DNA of 64,000 bases from NCBI RefSeq assembly GCF_036961565.1, contig NZ_JBAMDD010000001.1, positions 466,908 to 530,907 on the forward strand, in the 5' to 3' direction. This document shows, one piece after another, positions 8,306-15,575 of the stretch; the stretch's first letter is position 1; every line of letters starts with the position of its first letter. This DNA is from Chitinimonas sp036961565. GTDB taxonomy: Bacteria; Pseudomonadota; Gammaproteobacteria; Burkholderiales; Chitinimonadaceae. The translations under genes and the position numbers were made by a program. A model generated the notes under the pieces. It had not been told where the DNA came from, made no database searches, and saw nothing but the letters and a program-made list of their open reading frames with translations.

Positions 8306-9279
8306 TGCGCCTCGACGGGGCGCCGCAGTGGGGTAGTCCGCTGTTTTTGCCATACCCGCCGCAGATCACGGGCCGAGCCAAAGCCGCCGGCTTCGGCGAT
8401 ACGCTCCAGCGACCAGTCACGCAGCGTCAACAGGGGTTCGATCTGAGCAAGCTGTATCTGCTGGTAATAATCGAGCGGGCTGACGCCGGCATGTTGCCGG
8501 AACAGCCGTGCCAGGTGGCGCGGGCTGACGCAGGCGACGTTGGCCATGGCCTCCAGCGGCCAGGGCCTGGCGGGTTCGGCGCTGATGGCGTCTTGCACAC
8601 GGTGGACGGCTGGATGCAGGTGGTTGCGGTATGCCAGGAACGGCGAGTGCTGCGGCGTGGCGCTGTCGCGTCGTAGCCAGACGACCATCTCGCGGGCCAC
8701 TGCCAGCGCCAGTTGCGGGCCACATTGCCGTGCGATCAGCTCCAGTGCCAGATCTATGCCGGTAGTGATGCCGGCCGAGCTGGCGATTTCGCCATCCAAC
8801 ACAAACACCCGGTCATTCTCCACGCGGGCGTTTGGCGCGATCTGCTGTAATTTCTCCACCAGGGTATGGTGGGTGGTACAGCGACGGTGGTCCAGCAGGC
8901 CGGCGGCGCCTGCCAGCAGGGCCGCTGAACAGATGGTGATCAGTTGGCCGTGTGGCCAGGGGTGCCCGGCAGGACATAGCTGCTGCAGCCAGGCCACGGT
9001 GTGCCGGGCTGCAGCGGCCGATTGTGCTGCCATGGCACCTGCCAGGCCGGGGATGATGACCCAGCCCTGGGCAGGTAACTGGCCGGGCAGCGGTGCTATA
9101 CCATCGAGCGCCATCCCCAGCGAGCTTTGCGGCATGGCCTCAGGCCCGCAATAGTGCAGCTCGAACCGACCACCATGTTGATTGGCAATGCGTAGCGCTT
9201 CCGCTGGTCCGGCGAAGTCCAACAGCAGAAAGCCGGGCAGCAGGATGAAATGAACCGGGATGGTGGGGAGCTGGGTCAT
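8302..9279 (-). CDS. GlxA-like transcriptional regulator (DJ-1/PfpI fold plus AraC HTH)
   Basis: A 325-residue regulator. The N-terminal 190 residues form a DJ-1/PfpI-like domain with a cysteine at the nucleophile elbow (I-T-I-C-S-A-A-L-L-A-G). The C-terminal 100 residues are an AraC-type DNA-binding domain (V-A-C-V-S-P-R-H-L-A-R-L-F-R-Q-H-A-G-V-S-P). Family members act as local activators of amine, betaine or isonitrile-type catabolism. The isochorismatase-like hydrolase and DUF1272 genes just upstream on the same strand are its most plausible regulon. Its stop overlaps the EamA gene stop by 4 bases. Confidence 0.9.
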   Translation of the reverse strand: MTQLPTIPVHFILLPGFLLLDFAGPAEALRIANQHGGRFELHYCGPEAMPQSSLGMALDGIAPLPGQLPAQGWVIIPGLAGAMAAQSAAAARHTVAWLQQLCPAGHPWPHGQLITICSAALLAGAAGLLDHRRCTTHHTLVEKLQQIAPNARVENDRVFVLDGEIASSAGITTGIDLALELIARQCGPQLALAVAREMVVWLRRDSATPQHSPFLAYRNHLHPAVHRVQDAISAEPARPWPLEAMANVACVSPRHLARLFRQHAGVSPLDYYQQIQLAQIEPLLTLRDWSLERIAEAGGFGSARDLRRVWQKQRTTPLRRPVEAH

Positions 9280-9288
9280 CTGCTCATG

Positions 9289-9522
9289 CTAGTCACGTGG
9301 TTTATGGATGCGTTCCGTGCTGGCGGGATACTTGATCAGTTTGTCAGCTGGTCGGCGCGGACGTTGCGCCAATTCTCCGCCACAGTTGGGGCAGACACCA
9401 GCCAGCCTTGCCTGCACGCAGTCGCGGCAAAAAGTGCATTCAAAGGAACAGATAAACGCGTCAGGGCTGTCGGGTGGCAGATCCTTGTCGCAGCATTCAC
9501 AGCCGGGGCGCAGGGCAAGCAT
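9289..9522 (-). CDS. DUF1272 small cysteine-rich protein
   Basis: A 77-residue protein with ten cysteines arranged as CxxC-type knuckles: C-E-C-C near residue 9, C-S-F-E-C-T-F-C-R-D-C in the middle, and C-P-N-C near residue 46. The spacing matches the DUF1272 family, whose function is unknown; zinc binding is the likely role of the cysteines. It sits between the GlxA-like regulator and the isochorismatase-like gene, with 9 and 15 bases between them, so all three probably form one transcript. Confidence 0.85.
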   Translation of the reverse strand: MLALRPGCECCDKDLPPDSPDAFICSFECTFCRDCVQARLAGVCPNCGGELAQRPRRPADKLIKYPASTERIHKPRD

Positions 9523-9537
9523 GGGGTGATCCTTCGC

Positions 9538-10095
9538 TCACGCTGTCAGCGGCAACTGAGACAGCACATCGTCAACACTGCGCACGGTGGCAAAGCGGCC
9601 TGCCAATACCAGTTCGGTGCGCTCCTTGATCTCGGTCGGACTATAGATGCGGCCATGGGCATGGCGCATGGGGAAGGTCATTGTCGCTTCGGTCACGTAA
9701 TCTACGGTGTAGCCCATGTCGGCGGCGTTGCGCGTGGTGGTTTCGCAGCATTGCTCGGTGCGTATGCCGGAGATGATCAGGTGGTGTATGCCCTGCGCCT
9801 TGAGCCAGGCGTCGAGGTTGGTACCAATCATGGCACTGTGTACATGCTTGATGACAGTGTGATCCGCCTGCGTATCACTGCCTGCCAGTGGCGTGATATG
9901 GCCGGAATCCCGAGCGAAGGCGGGATTGCCGTCGATATCGACATGAAACACCCGGACGATGGGCAGGCCGGCTTCGCGGCAGCCGGCGATCAGTTTGTTC
10001 TGTTGGCGTAGATACGCATCCAGGTCGTCAGCTTGCCAGTAGGTGGTATGGCGGAACGATTCTTGCACATCGATGACTAGCAGGGCGGCGGACAT
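9538..10095 (-). CDS. isochorismatase-like cysteine hydrolase
   Basis: A 185-residue cytoplasmic hydrolase of the isochorismatase-like fold, which includes nicotinamidases and other amidohydrolases. The general-base aspartate is in the opening A-L-L-V-I-D-V-Q-E-S-F, and the nucleophile cysteine is in G-I-R-T-E-Q-C-C-E-T-T near residue 122. The double cysteine is slightly unusual, since most members have C-V. No isochorismate or siderophore genes are near, so a small amide is a more likely substrate than isochorismate. It is first of three minus-strand genes with DUF1272 and the GlxA-like regulator. Confidence 0.9.
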   Translation of the reverse strand: MSAALLVIDVQESFRHTTYWQADDLDAYLRQQNKLIAGCREAGLPIVRVFHVDIDGNPAFARDSGHITPLAGSDTQADHTVIKHVHSAMIGTNLDAWLKAQGIHHLIISGIRTEQCCETTTRNAADMGYTVDYVTEATMTFPMRHAHGRIYSPTEIKERTELVLAGRFATVRSVDDVLSQLPLTA

Positions 10096-10217
10096 ATCAG
10101 GACTCCAGCGGGTTGGGATGTCGCTACTTTATGCAACATCCCCACGAGCTACAGTGCCGAAACCTGACCAGAACAGGACAGATAGGGACAAGCACCACTG
10201 GACGCCCCTGCGGTGGC

Positions 10218-10913
10218 CTAGAACGTCTTGGCCCGATTGAGGCCTATCATGGGCAGATGGGTGTAGACCTCCTGCAGAATGGCATCGGCCTGGGCATTGT
10301 TGCTGGCTTTTGCCAATGCTTCACGCAGGGCCACCAGCGCCAGACGCAGTTCCTTCTCGTCATCGCAGTGGCTGATGCGGCGCTTGAGCAGCATGGCCTT
10401 GAGTCCCAGGTGCTTCTCCACCAGCTGGCGCATCAGCGCCGCCACCGGGCGCAGGTGTTCGGGCAGTTTGCTGGAAACCGGGATGTCTTCAAGCTGGGTG
10501 TCGTCGACAGCGGCTGTTGCGGGTGTCGCTACCGGCGCTGCGGTTTGTGCAACAACGGTTGCTGTAGATACGACAGGTGGCGCGGCAAGGGGAGGCGTTG
10601 GCGCCGCTGGCTTGATGGTGACGGCCACCGTGGCCATGGCAGCTGCGGCAATCTCGCGTTGGCTGGGGGCTGGGGGGGCGGGTGGCTCGACTACGCTGCC
10701 GGGCAAAGGCTCGATCAGACCCAACTCCAGCAGTTTGTCGACTGTTTCGGCCGGGCTGCCCAGCGACACGGCCAGTTGAACCAGTTGCTCGCTGTTCTTT
10801 TGACCGTCCACCTGCAGCAGCAGGGTGCGCAGGCGTACCGGCAACTTGGTACCACCTTCGCGTGCCTGCAGCGCCTGCTGGCCGGCTTCGGTCTTGCGCA
10901 TAATCGCCATCAT
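10218..10913 (-). CDS. conserved hypothetical protein with winged-helix-like N-terminus
   Basis: A 231-residue cytoplasmic protein that I do not recognise. Residues 18-70 look like a compact helical or winged-helix unit (L-P-V-R-L-R-T-L-L-L-Q-V-D-G-Q-K, then L-V-Q-L-A-V-S-L-G-S, then L-L-E-L-G-L-I-E-P). Residues 75-135 are a low-complexity Ala/Pro/Val linker. The last 90 residues are strongly helical with alternating charges. The opening resembles proteins that report a set point or growth state in betaproteobacteria, but no function should be assigned. ATG codons at 10913, 10910 and 10901 all fit as starts. Confidence 0.7.
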   Translation of the reverse strand: MMAIMRKTEAGQQALQAREGGTKLPVRLRTLLLQVDGQKNSEQLVQLAVSLGSPAETVDKLLELGLIEPLPGSVVEPPAPPAPSQREIAAAAMATVAVTIKPAAPTPPLAAPPVVSTATVVAQTAAPVATPATAAVDDTQLEDIPVSSKLPEHLRPVAALMRQLVEKHLGLKAMLLKRRISHCDDEKELRLALVALREALAKASNNAQADAILQEVYTHLPMIGLNRAKTF

Positions 10914-11193
10914 TACAGTGTTTCCCTCGTGTCATGTCTCGCCGCATCGTCTGCAGCGGGGCAAAGTTAGCACAAGAGTACAAGCTCTGTGTTTTAGATG
11001 AATTTCAGCATTTACTTACGTTCCATCAGCCGTGCAGGATATATCGATATCGGGTATGGGCCGTACCGCCAGGGTCGTGCGCTCCTATCGCGTCGCTGTC
11101 TTGCACTACCTGGGTTTGTCCCTGCAGGGCGGGCCCAAGTTCAGGGTTGGGCCAACTAATAATAGGTTGGCCAAACACCGGTGTGCCAGCAGA

Positions 11194-11754
11194 TCAGGCC
11201 TGCATCTGCCGTCTGTCTTGCCGCTTGATTCGGTAAAGCAGGTGGGGTCGCAGGGGGTGGCCTGCTTCCAGCCTGGGGTGGTCGAAGTCATCGGCCGGAT
11301 TGCGCTGCATGCCCAGGCGTTCCATGACGGCGTGCGAGGGCAGATTGGTCAGGGTGGCCAAGGCGACGATTTCATCGATGCCTTCCTGTTGAAAGCCCCA
11401 ATCCAGACAAAGCCGGGCGGCTTCAGTGGCGTAGCCCTTACCCCAGTAGGCTCGCGCCATGCGCCAGCCTATTTCGACGCAGGGCGTGAAGTGGGTGGAG
11501 TAGGGGGTGCGCAGCAAGCCGGTAAAGCCGATCAGTTCGGCTACGCCGGGCACTTCCACCGCCCAGAAGGTAAAGCCCTCGCGCTGGCCGTGTTCGCGGA
11601 TACGGCCGAGCTCCGCAAGGCTTTGTTCGCGGCTGAGTACGCTGGGGAAGAAGCGCCGTACTTCGGGGTCGGCGTTGAGGGCGACGAAGGCCTCTACATC
11701 ACTGTCGCGCCATTCACGGACGATGACGCGGTCGCCATGCAGGGAGAAGGACAT
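11194..11754 (-). CDS. GNAT family N-acetyltransferase, RimJ/RimL-like
   Basis: A 186-residue acetyl-CoA-dependent transferase of the RimJ/RimL branch. The order is typical: V-I-V-R-E-W-R-D-S-D at the N-terminus, strand W-A-V-E-V, then the acetyl-CoA loop R-A-Y-W-G-K-G-Y-A-T-E-A near residue 103, and N-L-P-S-H-A-V-M-E-R-L-G-M near residue 140. The acceptor is unknown (ribosomal protein N-terminus or small molecule). The ATG at 11754 was chosen because it begins the fold; the frame stays open for 25 more codons. An imperfect hairpin about 30 bases past the stop (11142-11168) may mark its 3' end. Confidence 0.88.
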   Translation of the reverse strand: MSFSLHGDRVIVREWRDSDVEAFVALNADPEVRRFFPSVLSREQSLAELGRIREHGQREGFTFWAVEVPGVAELIGFTGLLRTPYSTHFTPCVEIGWRMARAYWGKGYATEAARLCLDWGFQQEGIDEIVALATLTNLPSHAVMERLGMQRNPADDFDHPRLEAGHPLRPHLLYRIKRQDRRQMQA

Positions 11755-12038
11755 TGCTGTTTTCCTTTCTTGGGTATTGCCAGCCAGACCGCCCGCTGCG
11801 GAGGAGCCAGGTCGGCCTGCGCTTTGCATGCGTTTGGCGGGAGCTGGGTACTTGCGGGCGTAGGGGGCAGATCAAGCGACGACCGAGGGCTAGGTTGATC
11901 GCACCTGGCACAGATTGCTGCCGCGCAGGTAGGGTTTCAATTTTAACCTTGCGTTGTTGCAATAATGAAATAATTGCCGCCGGGGCTCTGCGCACAACGG
12001 TGCAGTCAGAACACAACAATCTGCAGGAATGGCAAACG

Positions 12039-13940
12039 ATGGCAAGGCAATCGATACCCCGGTTGGCTGTGGTGGCAACACGTGCCCTGGCTGAACTGAC
12101 ACATGGTGTGCTGGCAGGGATAGGGCAGCGCTATGAGCTGCAACTGATAGAAATGCCTGCCGAGGCGGCCTTGCCCAATGTGCGTGAGCTGGTGCGGCAA
12201 GGCAGGTTGGATGCCGTGATCGCAGCAGGCCGTGGGGCGGAGCTGCTGCGGAGTGCCTTGGATATCCCCGTGGTGCAGATCAAGGTGACGGGCTACGACA
12301 TATTGCACGCGCTGCTTGCCGCCCGCCGGCTTAACCCGCGTGCTGTTTTGCTGACGCGCCGACGGTTGGCGGATGAATTCGAGTCGCTGAAACCGATACT
12401 GAATCTGGAGTTGACGCCGCTGATCTATGACGGTGACGAGGAGGCTCGTCGGCACCTTGATTCTTTGGCGCACACAGCTCGCCCCGTTGTGGTGGGGTCT
12501 AGCCAGATTGTGCATTGGGCGGGCCTGCATGGTTTACCTGCGGTACTGATCTACTCGGTGGATTCCATATTGGCGGCGATTGAAGCCGCGCTGGAGCTGA
12601 CCCGGGTGGCCAGGCTGGAGGAGGCCAAGCGGGAGCGGCTGGACCGGATACTGGAGAGCCTAGCCGAAGGCGTGGCAGCGGTTGATATGGACGAGCGGGT
12701 GCAGACCATCAACCCGGCGCTGGCTGCCTTGGTCGGTGTGGCCGGGGAGTGGGCCGAAGGCAGGCGGCTGTCCGAGCTGGCGCCTGAGCTATCGCTGGCC
12801 AGTGTGCTGAAAAGCGGTGAAGGGCGGCGCGACGAGGTGGTAACGGTGGCCGGCCGCAGGCTGGTAAGCCAGCGCCTGCCCTTGATGGAGGCTGGGTTGC
12901 AGGTAGGGGCGGTACTGACCTTGCAGGAATCGACCGCCATTGAGCGGGCAGACCGAAAGTTACGGGCTGAAGCGCGCCGCAGCCCATTTCGTGCGAAATA
13001 CAGCCTGGCCGATGTGTTGGGTGATGCGCCGTTGATCAAGGAGGCGCGCGAGTTGGCCCTGCTGTATGCGGGCACGGATTCGTCGGTGCTGATCGGTGGT
13101 GCTTCGGGCACGGGCAAGGAGTTGTTTGCCCAGGGCATACACCAGGCCTCAAAACGGGTGGACGGTCCGTTTGTTGCGCTCAATTGCGCGGCCTTTCCCG
13201 AGACCTTGCTGGAATCGGAGTTATTTGGCCATGAGGAAGGGGCGTTTACCGGCTCGCGTCGCGGAGGCAAGTCTGGTCTGATCGAACTGGCGCATCGCGG
13301 AACCTTGTTCCTGGATGAGATAGGCGATATGCCACTGCCCTTGCAGACGCGTCTGCTGCGTGTGCTGCAGGAGCGAGAGGTCTTGCGGCTAGGGGCATCG
13401 GAGCCTGTACCGGTGGATGTGCGGGTGATAGCGGCCACCCATGCCGAGTTGAAGGAGGTGATGGCGGCAGGGCGATTCCGTGTGGACCTGTATTACCGGC
13501 TCAATATCCTCAGCCTGACCTTGCCTGCCTTGGCGCAGCGTGGTCAGGACGTGGTGTTGCTGGCGAGGCGGTTGGCTGCCGATGCACTGCAGCGGTTGGG
13601 CGCAAAGCAGCCTGCCGATGCCTTGGTCGTACCCCTGGTCAGGGCGAGTCTGGGCTATGGCTGGCCTGGCAATGTGCGCGAACTGCAAAACCTGGTGGAG
13701 CGGCTGGCGGTGTTTCTGTGTGCGCACGGCAGTTTGCGTGATAGCGATATACGTCGCTTGGCGCCGGAGCTGACGGCGGCTGATGCGGTAGACGCATCGC
13801 TGGCCAAGACTGCAGATACCGCGAGACGCCAGCGCCTGCAAGCTGTCCTGGCTGAGTGCGGTGGTGACAGGGCCTTGGCGGCGGCGCGCCTGGGTATTAG
13901 CCGCACCACACTGTGGCGGATACTGCGCGAGGCCGAGTAA
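12039..13940 (+). CDS. prpR: sigma-54-dependent regulator, PrpR-like
   Basis: A 633-residue activator of RNA polymerase carrying sigma-54. Residues 1-190 match the PrpR N-terminal sensor, which senses 2-methylcitrate in the enteric protein. A short PAS-like segment follows (about 200-310). The AAA+ domain has Walker A G-A-S-G-T-G-K-E near residue 357, the sigma-54 contact loop G-A-F-T-G-S and Walker B G-T-L-F-L-D-E-I-G. A Fis-type helix-turn-helix ends the protein (A-A-A-R-L-G-I-S-R-T-T-L-W-R). No prp catabolic genes are in the window, so it is either an orphan or regulates another operon. The start ATG at 12039 opens the sensor domain. Confidence 0.87.
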   Translation: MARQSIPRLAVVATRALAELTHGVLAGIGQRYELQLIEMPAEAALPNVRELVRQGRLDAVIAAGRGAELLRSALDIPVVQIKVTGYDILHALLAARRLNPRAVLLTRRRLADEFESLKPILNLELTPLIYDGDEEARRHLDSLAHTARPVVVGSSQIVHWAGLHGLPAVLIYSVDSILAAIEAALELTRVARLEEAKRERLDRILESLAEGVAAVDMDERVQTINPALAALVGVAGEWAEGRRLSELAPELSLASVLKSGEGRRDEVVTVAGRRLVSQRLPLMEAGLQVGAVLTLQESTAIERADRKLRAEARRSPFRAKYSLADVLGDAPLIKEARELALLYAGTDSSVLIGGASGTGKELFAQGIHQASKRVDGPFVALNCAAFPETLLESELFGHEEGAFTGSRRGGKSGLIELAHRGTLFLDEIGDMPLPLQTRLLRVLQEREVLRLGASEPVPVDVRVIAATHAELKEVMAAGRFRVDLYYRLNILSLTLPALAQRGQDVVLLARRLAADALQRLGAKQPADALVVPLVRASLGYGWPGNVRELQNLVERLAVFLCAHGSLRDSDIRRLAPELTAADAVDASLAKTADTARRQRLQAVLAECGGDRALAAARLGISRTTLWRILREAE

Positions 13941-13974
13941 TGACTTCGGTGGGGTAGTGGGCTGATTTGTAGGC

Positions 13975-14008
13975 AAAGAAAAACGCCCACCTGGGAGGGG
14001 CGGGCGTT
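13975..14008 (-). terminator. rho-independent terminator of fdxA
   Basis: Read on the minus strand, a 10-bp stem (14008-13999 with 13991-13982, one G-U pair) is followed by TTTTTCTTT. It lies about 40 bases past the fdxA stop. Confidence 0.85.
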
Positions 14009-14046
14009 GCCAGGCAAGTGCTTGCTTACCCTTGGTGCGGTCAGAT

Positions 14047-14385
14047 TCAGGCGCCGTTGCGATCCAGATGCGGCAGCTTGTTCTTCACTGTGGACCACTG
14101 GTCGTGATCGGGCAGCGGGTCTTTCTTCTCAACGATGGGTGTCCAGGCCGGGTTCCGGGACAGTTCTGCGTTGATTTGGATATAGGCTTGCTGGTCGGCG
14201 GGCACATCATCCTCGGCGTAGATGGCCTCGACCGGGCACTCAGCCACGCACAGGGTGCAATCTATGCACTCGTCCGGGTCGATCACCAGGAAATTGGGGC
14301 CTTCGCGGAAGCAGTCCACCGGACAGACATCCACGCAGTCGGTATATTTGCACTTCACGCAGGCATCGGTCACCACGTACGTCAT
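14047..14385 (-). CDS. fdxA: 7Fe ferredoxin FdxA
   Basis: A 112-residue electron carrier with one [3Fe-4S] and one [4Fe-4S] cluster. Cysteine groups: C-V-K-C-K-Y-T-D-C-V-D-V-C-P near residue 9 and C-I-D-C-T-L-C-V-A-E-C-P near residue 40. The aspartate-for-cysteine style first motif and the long C-terminal extension (residues 60-112) are typical of the Azotobacter FdI/FdxA group. Start ATG at 14385 begins the conserved M-T-Y-V-V-T-D-A-C. It is monocistronic, divergent from gluQ and followed by a strong terminator. Its redox partner is unknown. Confidence 0.95.
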   Translation of the reverse strand: MTYVVTDACVKCKYTDCVDVCPVDCFREGPNFLVIDPDECIDCTLCVAECPVEAIYAEDDVPADQQAYIQINAELSRNPAWTPIVEKKDPLPDHDQWSTVKNKLPHLDRNGA

Positions 14386-14463
14386 ATCGCTCAGTCCTTT
14401 AATTCTTGCGACGCTGAAATTTTTGACGATTGTAACAGAAGCGCTCAAGACTCCCCGCACAGC

Positions 14464-15414
14464 ATGGTTATTTCCAAAGACGCCACCATCATAAGCCCAC
14501 CCTACATCGGGCGCTTTGCGCCCAGCCCCACCGGCCCGCTGCATGCCGGCTCGCTGCTGTCGGCGGTGGGGAGCTACCTGGAGGCGCGCGCCCGTGGTGG
14601 ACGTTGGTTGGTGAGGATGGAAGACCTGGACCCGCCGCGTGAGATGCCGGGGGCGGCTGATGACATATTGCGGACCTTGGCAGGCTTCGGCTTTGAGTGG
14701 GATGGCGAGGTGATGTATCAGAGTCGCCGGCTTGATCGCTACCGCGAGGTGCTGGCCGGCCTGCAGCGCGATGGGCAGGCCTATGCCTGCGCCTGCACCC
14801 GACGCGAGATTGCAGATTCCAGCGTGCGCGGCATAGACGGGCCGGTTTATCCAGGGACATGCCGCGCCGGACTGCCAGCCGGTAAAACCGGTAGAGCATG
14901 GCGTATAAAGCTGGCCGATAATGTCACCGTAACATTTACCGATGCGCTACAGGGTTTGCAGCGGCAGAATCTGGCCCGCGACTTGGGCGATTTTGTGCTT
15001 TTGCGTGCGGACGGCTATTTTGCCTATCAGCTGGCTGTGGTGGTGGATGATGCCGAGCAGGCAATTAGCCATATAGTCAGGGGGGCGGACTTGCTGGACT
15101 CAGCCCCGAGGCAAATCTATTTGCAGCAGGTGCTGGGATATCCGCAACCGCAATACGCGCACCTGCCGGTATTGATCAATTCTGCGGGTGAGAAACTCAG
15201 TAAACAGACCCGCGCTGCGCCCCTGGATATGTCGCGCAGGTCGCTATTGTTGTGCCAGACGCTGGATAAATTGGGACAGATGCCACCTGATGCTTTATTT
15301 TCGGCTAGTCTGACCGATATCTGGTCTTGGGCCTTCACGAATTGGCGACTTGACAAAGTGCCTACGTGCAGGGACTTGGTGGAACCGTTGTGCGGCAGCG
15401 ACGAACCGGTTTAA
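14464..15414 (+). CDS. gluQ: glutamyl-Q tRNA(Asp) synthetase
   Basis: A 316-residue truncated relative of glutamyl-tRNA synthetase that glutamylates the queuosine at the wobble base of tRNA(Asp). It has the Rossmann catalytic domain with the class I signature P-S-P-T-G-P-L-H-A-G-S (near residue 20) and the KMSKS-like E-K-L-S-K-Q-T (near residue 240). The zinc-binding cysteines are C-A-C-T-R-R and Y-P-G-T-C near residues 107-128. The anticodon-binding domain of GluRS is absent, as expected. The ATG at 14464 opens a slightly long N-terminal tail before the conserved Y-I-G-R-F-A-P-S. The usual partner dksA is not next to it. Confidence 0.94.
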   Translation: MVISKDATIISPPYIGRFAPSPTGPLHAGSLLSAVGSYLEARARGGRWLVRMEDLDPPREMPGAADDILRTLAGFGFEWDGEVMYQSRRLDRYREVLAGLQRDGQAYACACTRREIADSSVRGIDGPVYPGTCRAGLPAGKTGRAWRIKLADNVTVTFTDALQGLQRQNLARDLGDFVLLRADGYFAYQLAVVVDDAEQAISHIVRGADLLDSAPRQIYLQQVLGYPQPQYAHLPVLINSAGEKLSKQTRAAPLDMSRRSLLLCQTLDKLGQMPPDALFSASLTDIWSWAFTNWRLDKVPTCRDLVEPLCGSDEPV

Positions 15415-15575
15415 CGCCAATGTCATGTATCCCATTGAAATGTAAGCGGCAAACTTTTTTCTTTTTATTTGCCGCAATCGCTGTCTAAACTCAGGTGGCA
15501 CGCGAGCTTGCGTGCATAACCCCATGATGTTAATTTATTTGTCGGAATTTTGACTCCGCAAAAAAGGTGGGAGCC

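Noticed and set aside
9538..10095. Isochorismatase of siderophore synthesis
   Set aside because: No ent/dhb genes nearby and the family is broad; called only as isochorismatase-like.
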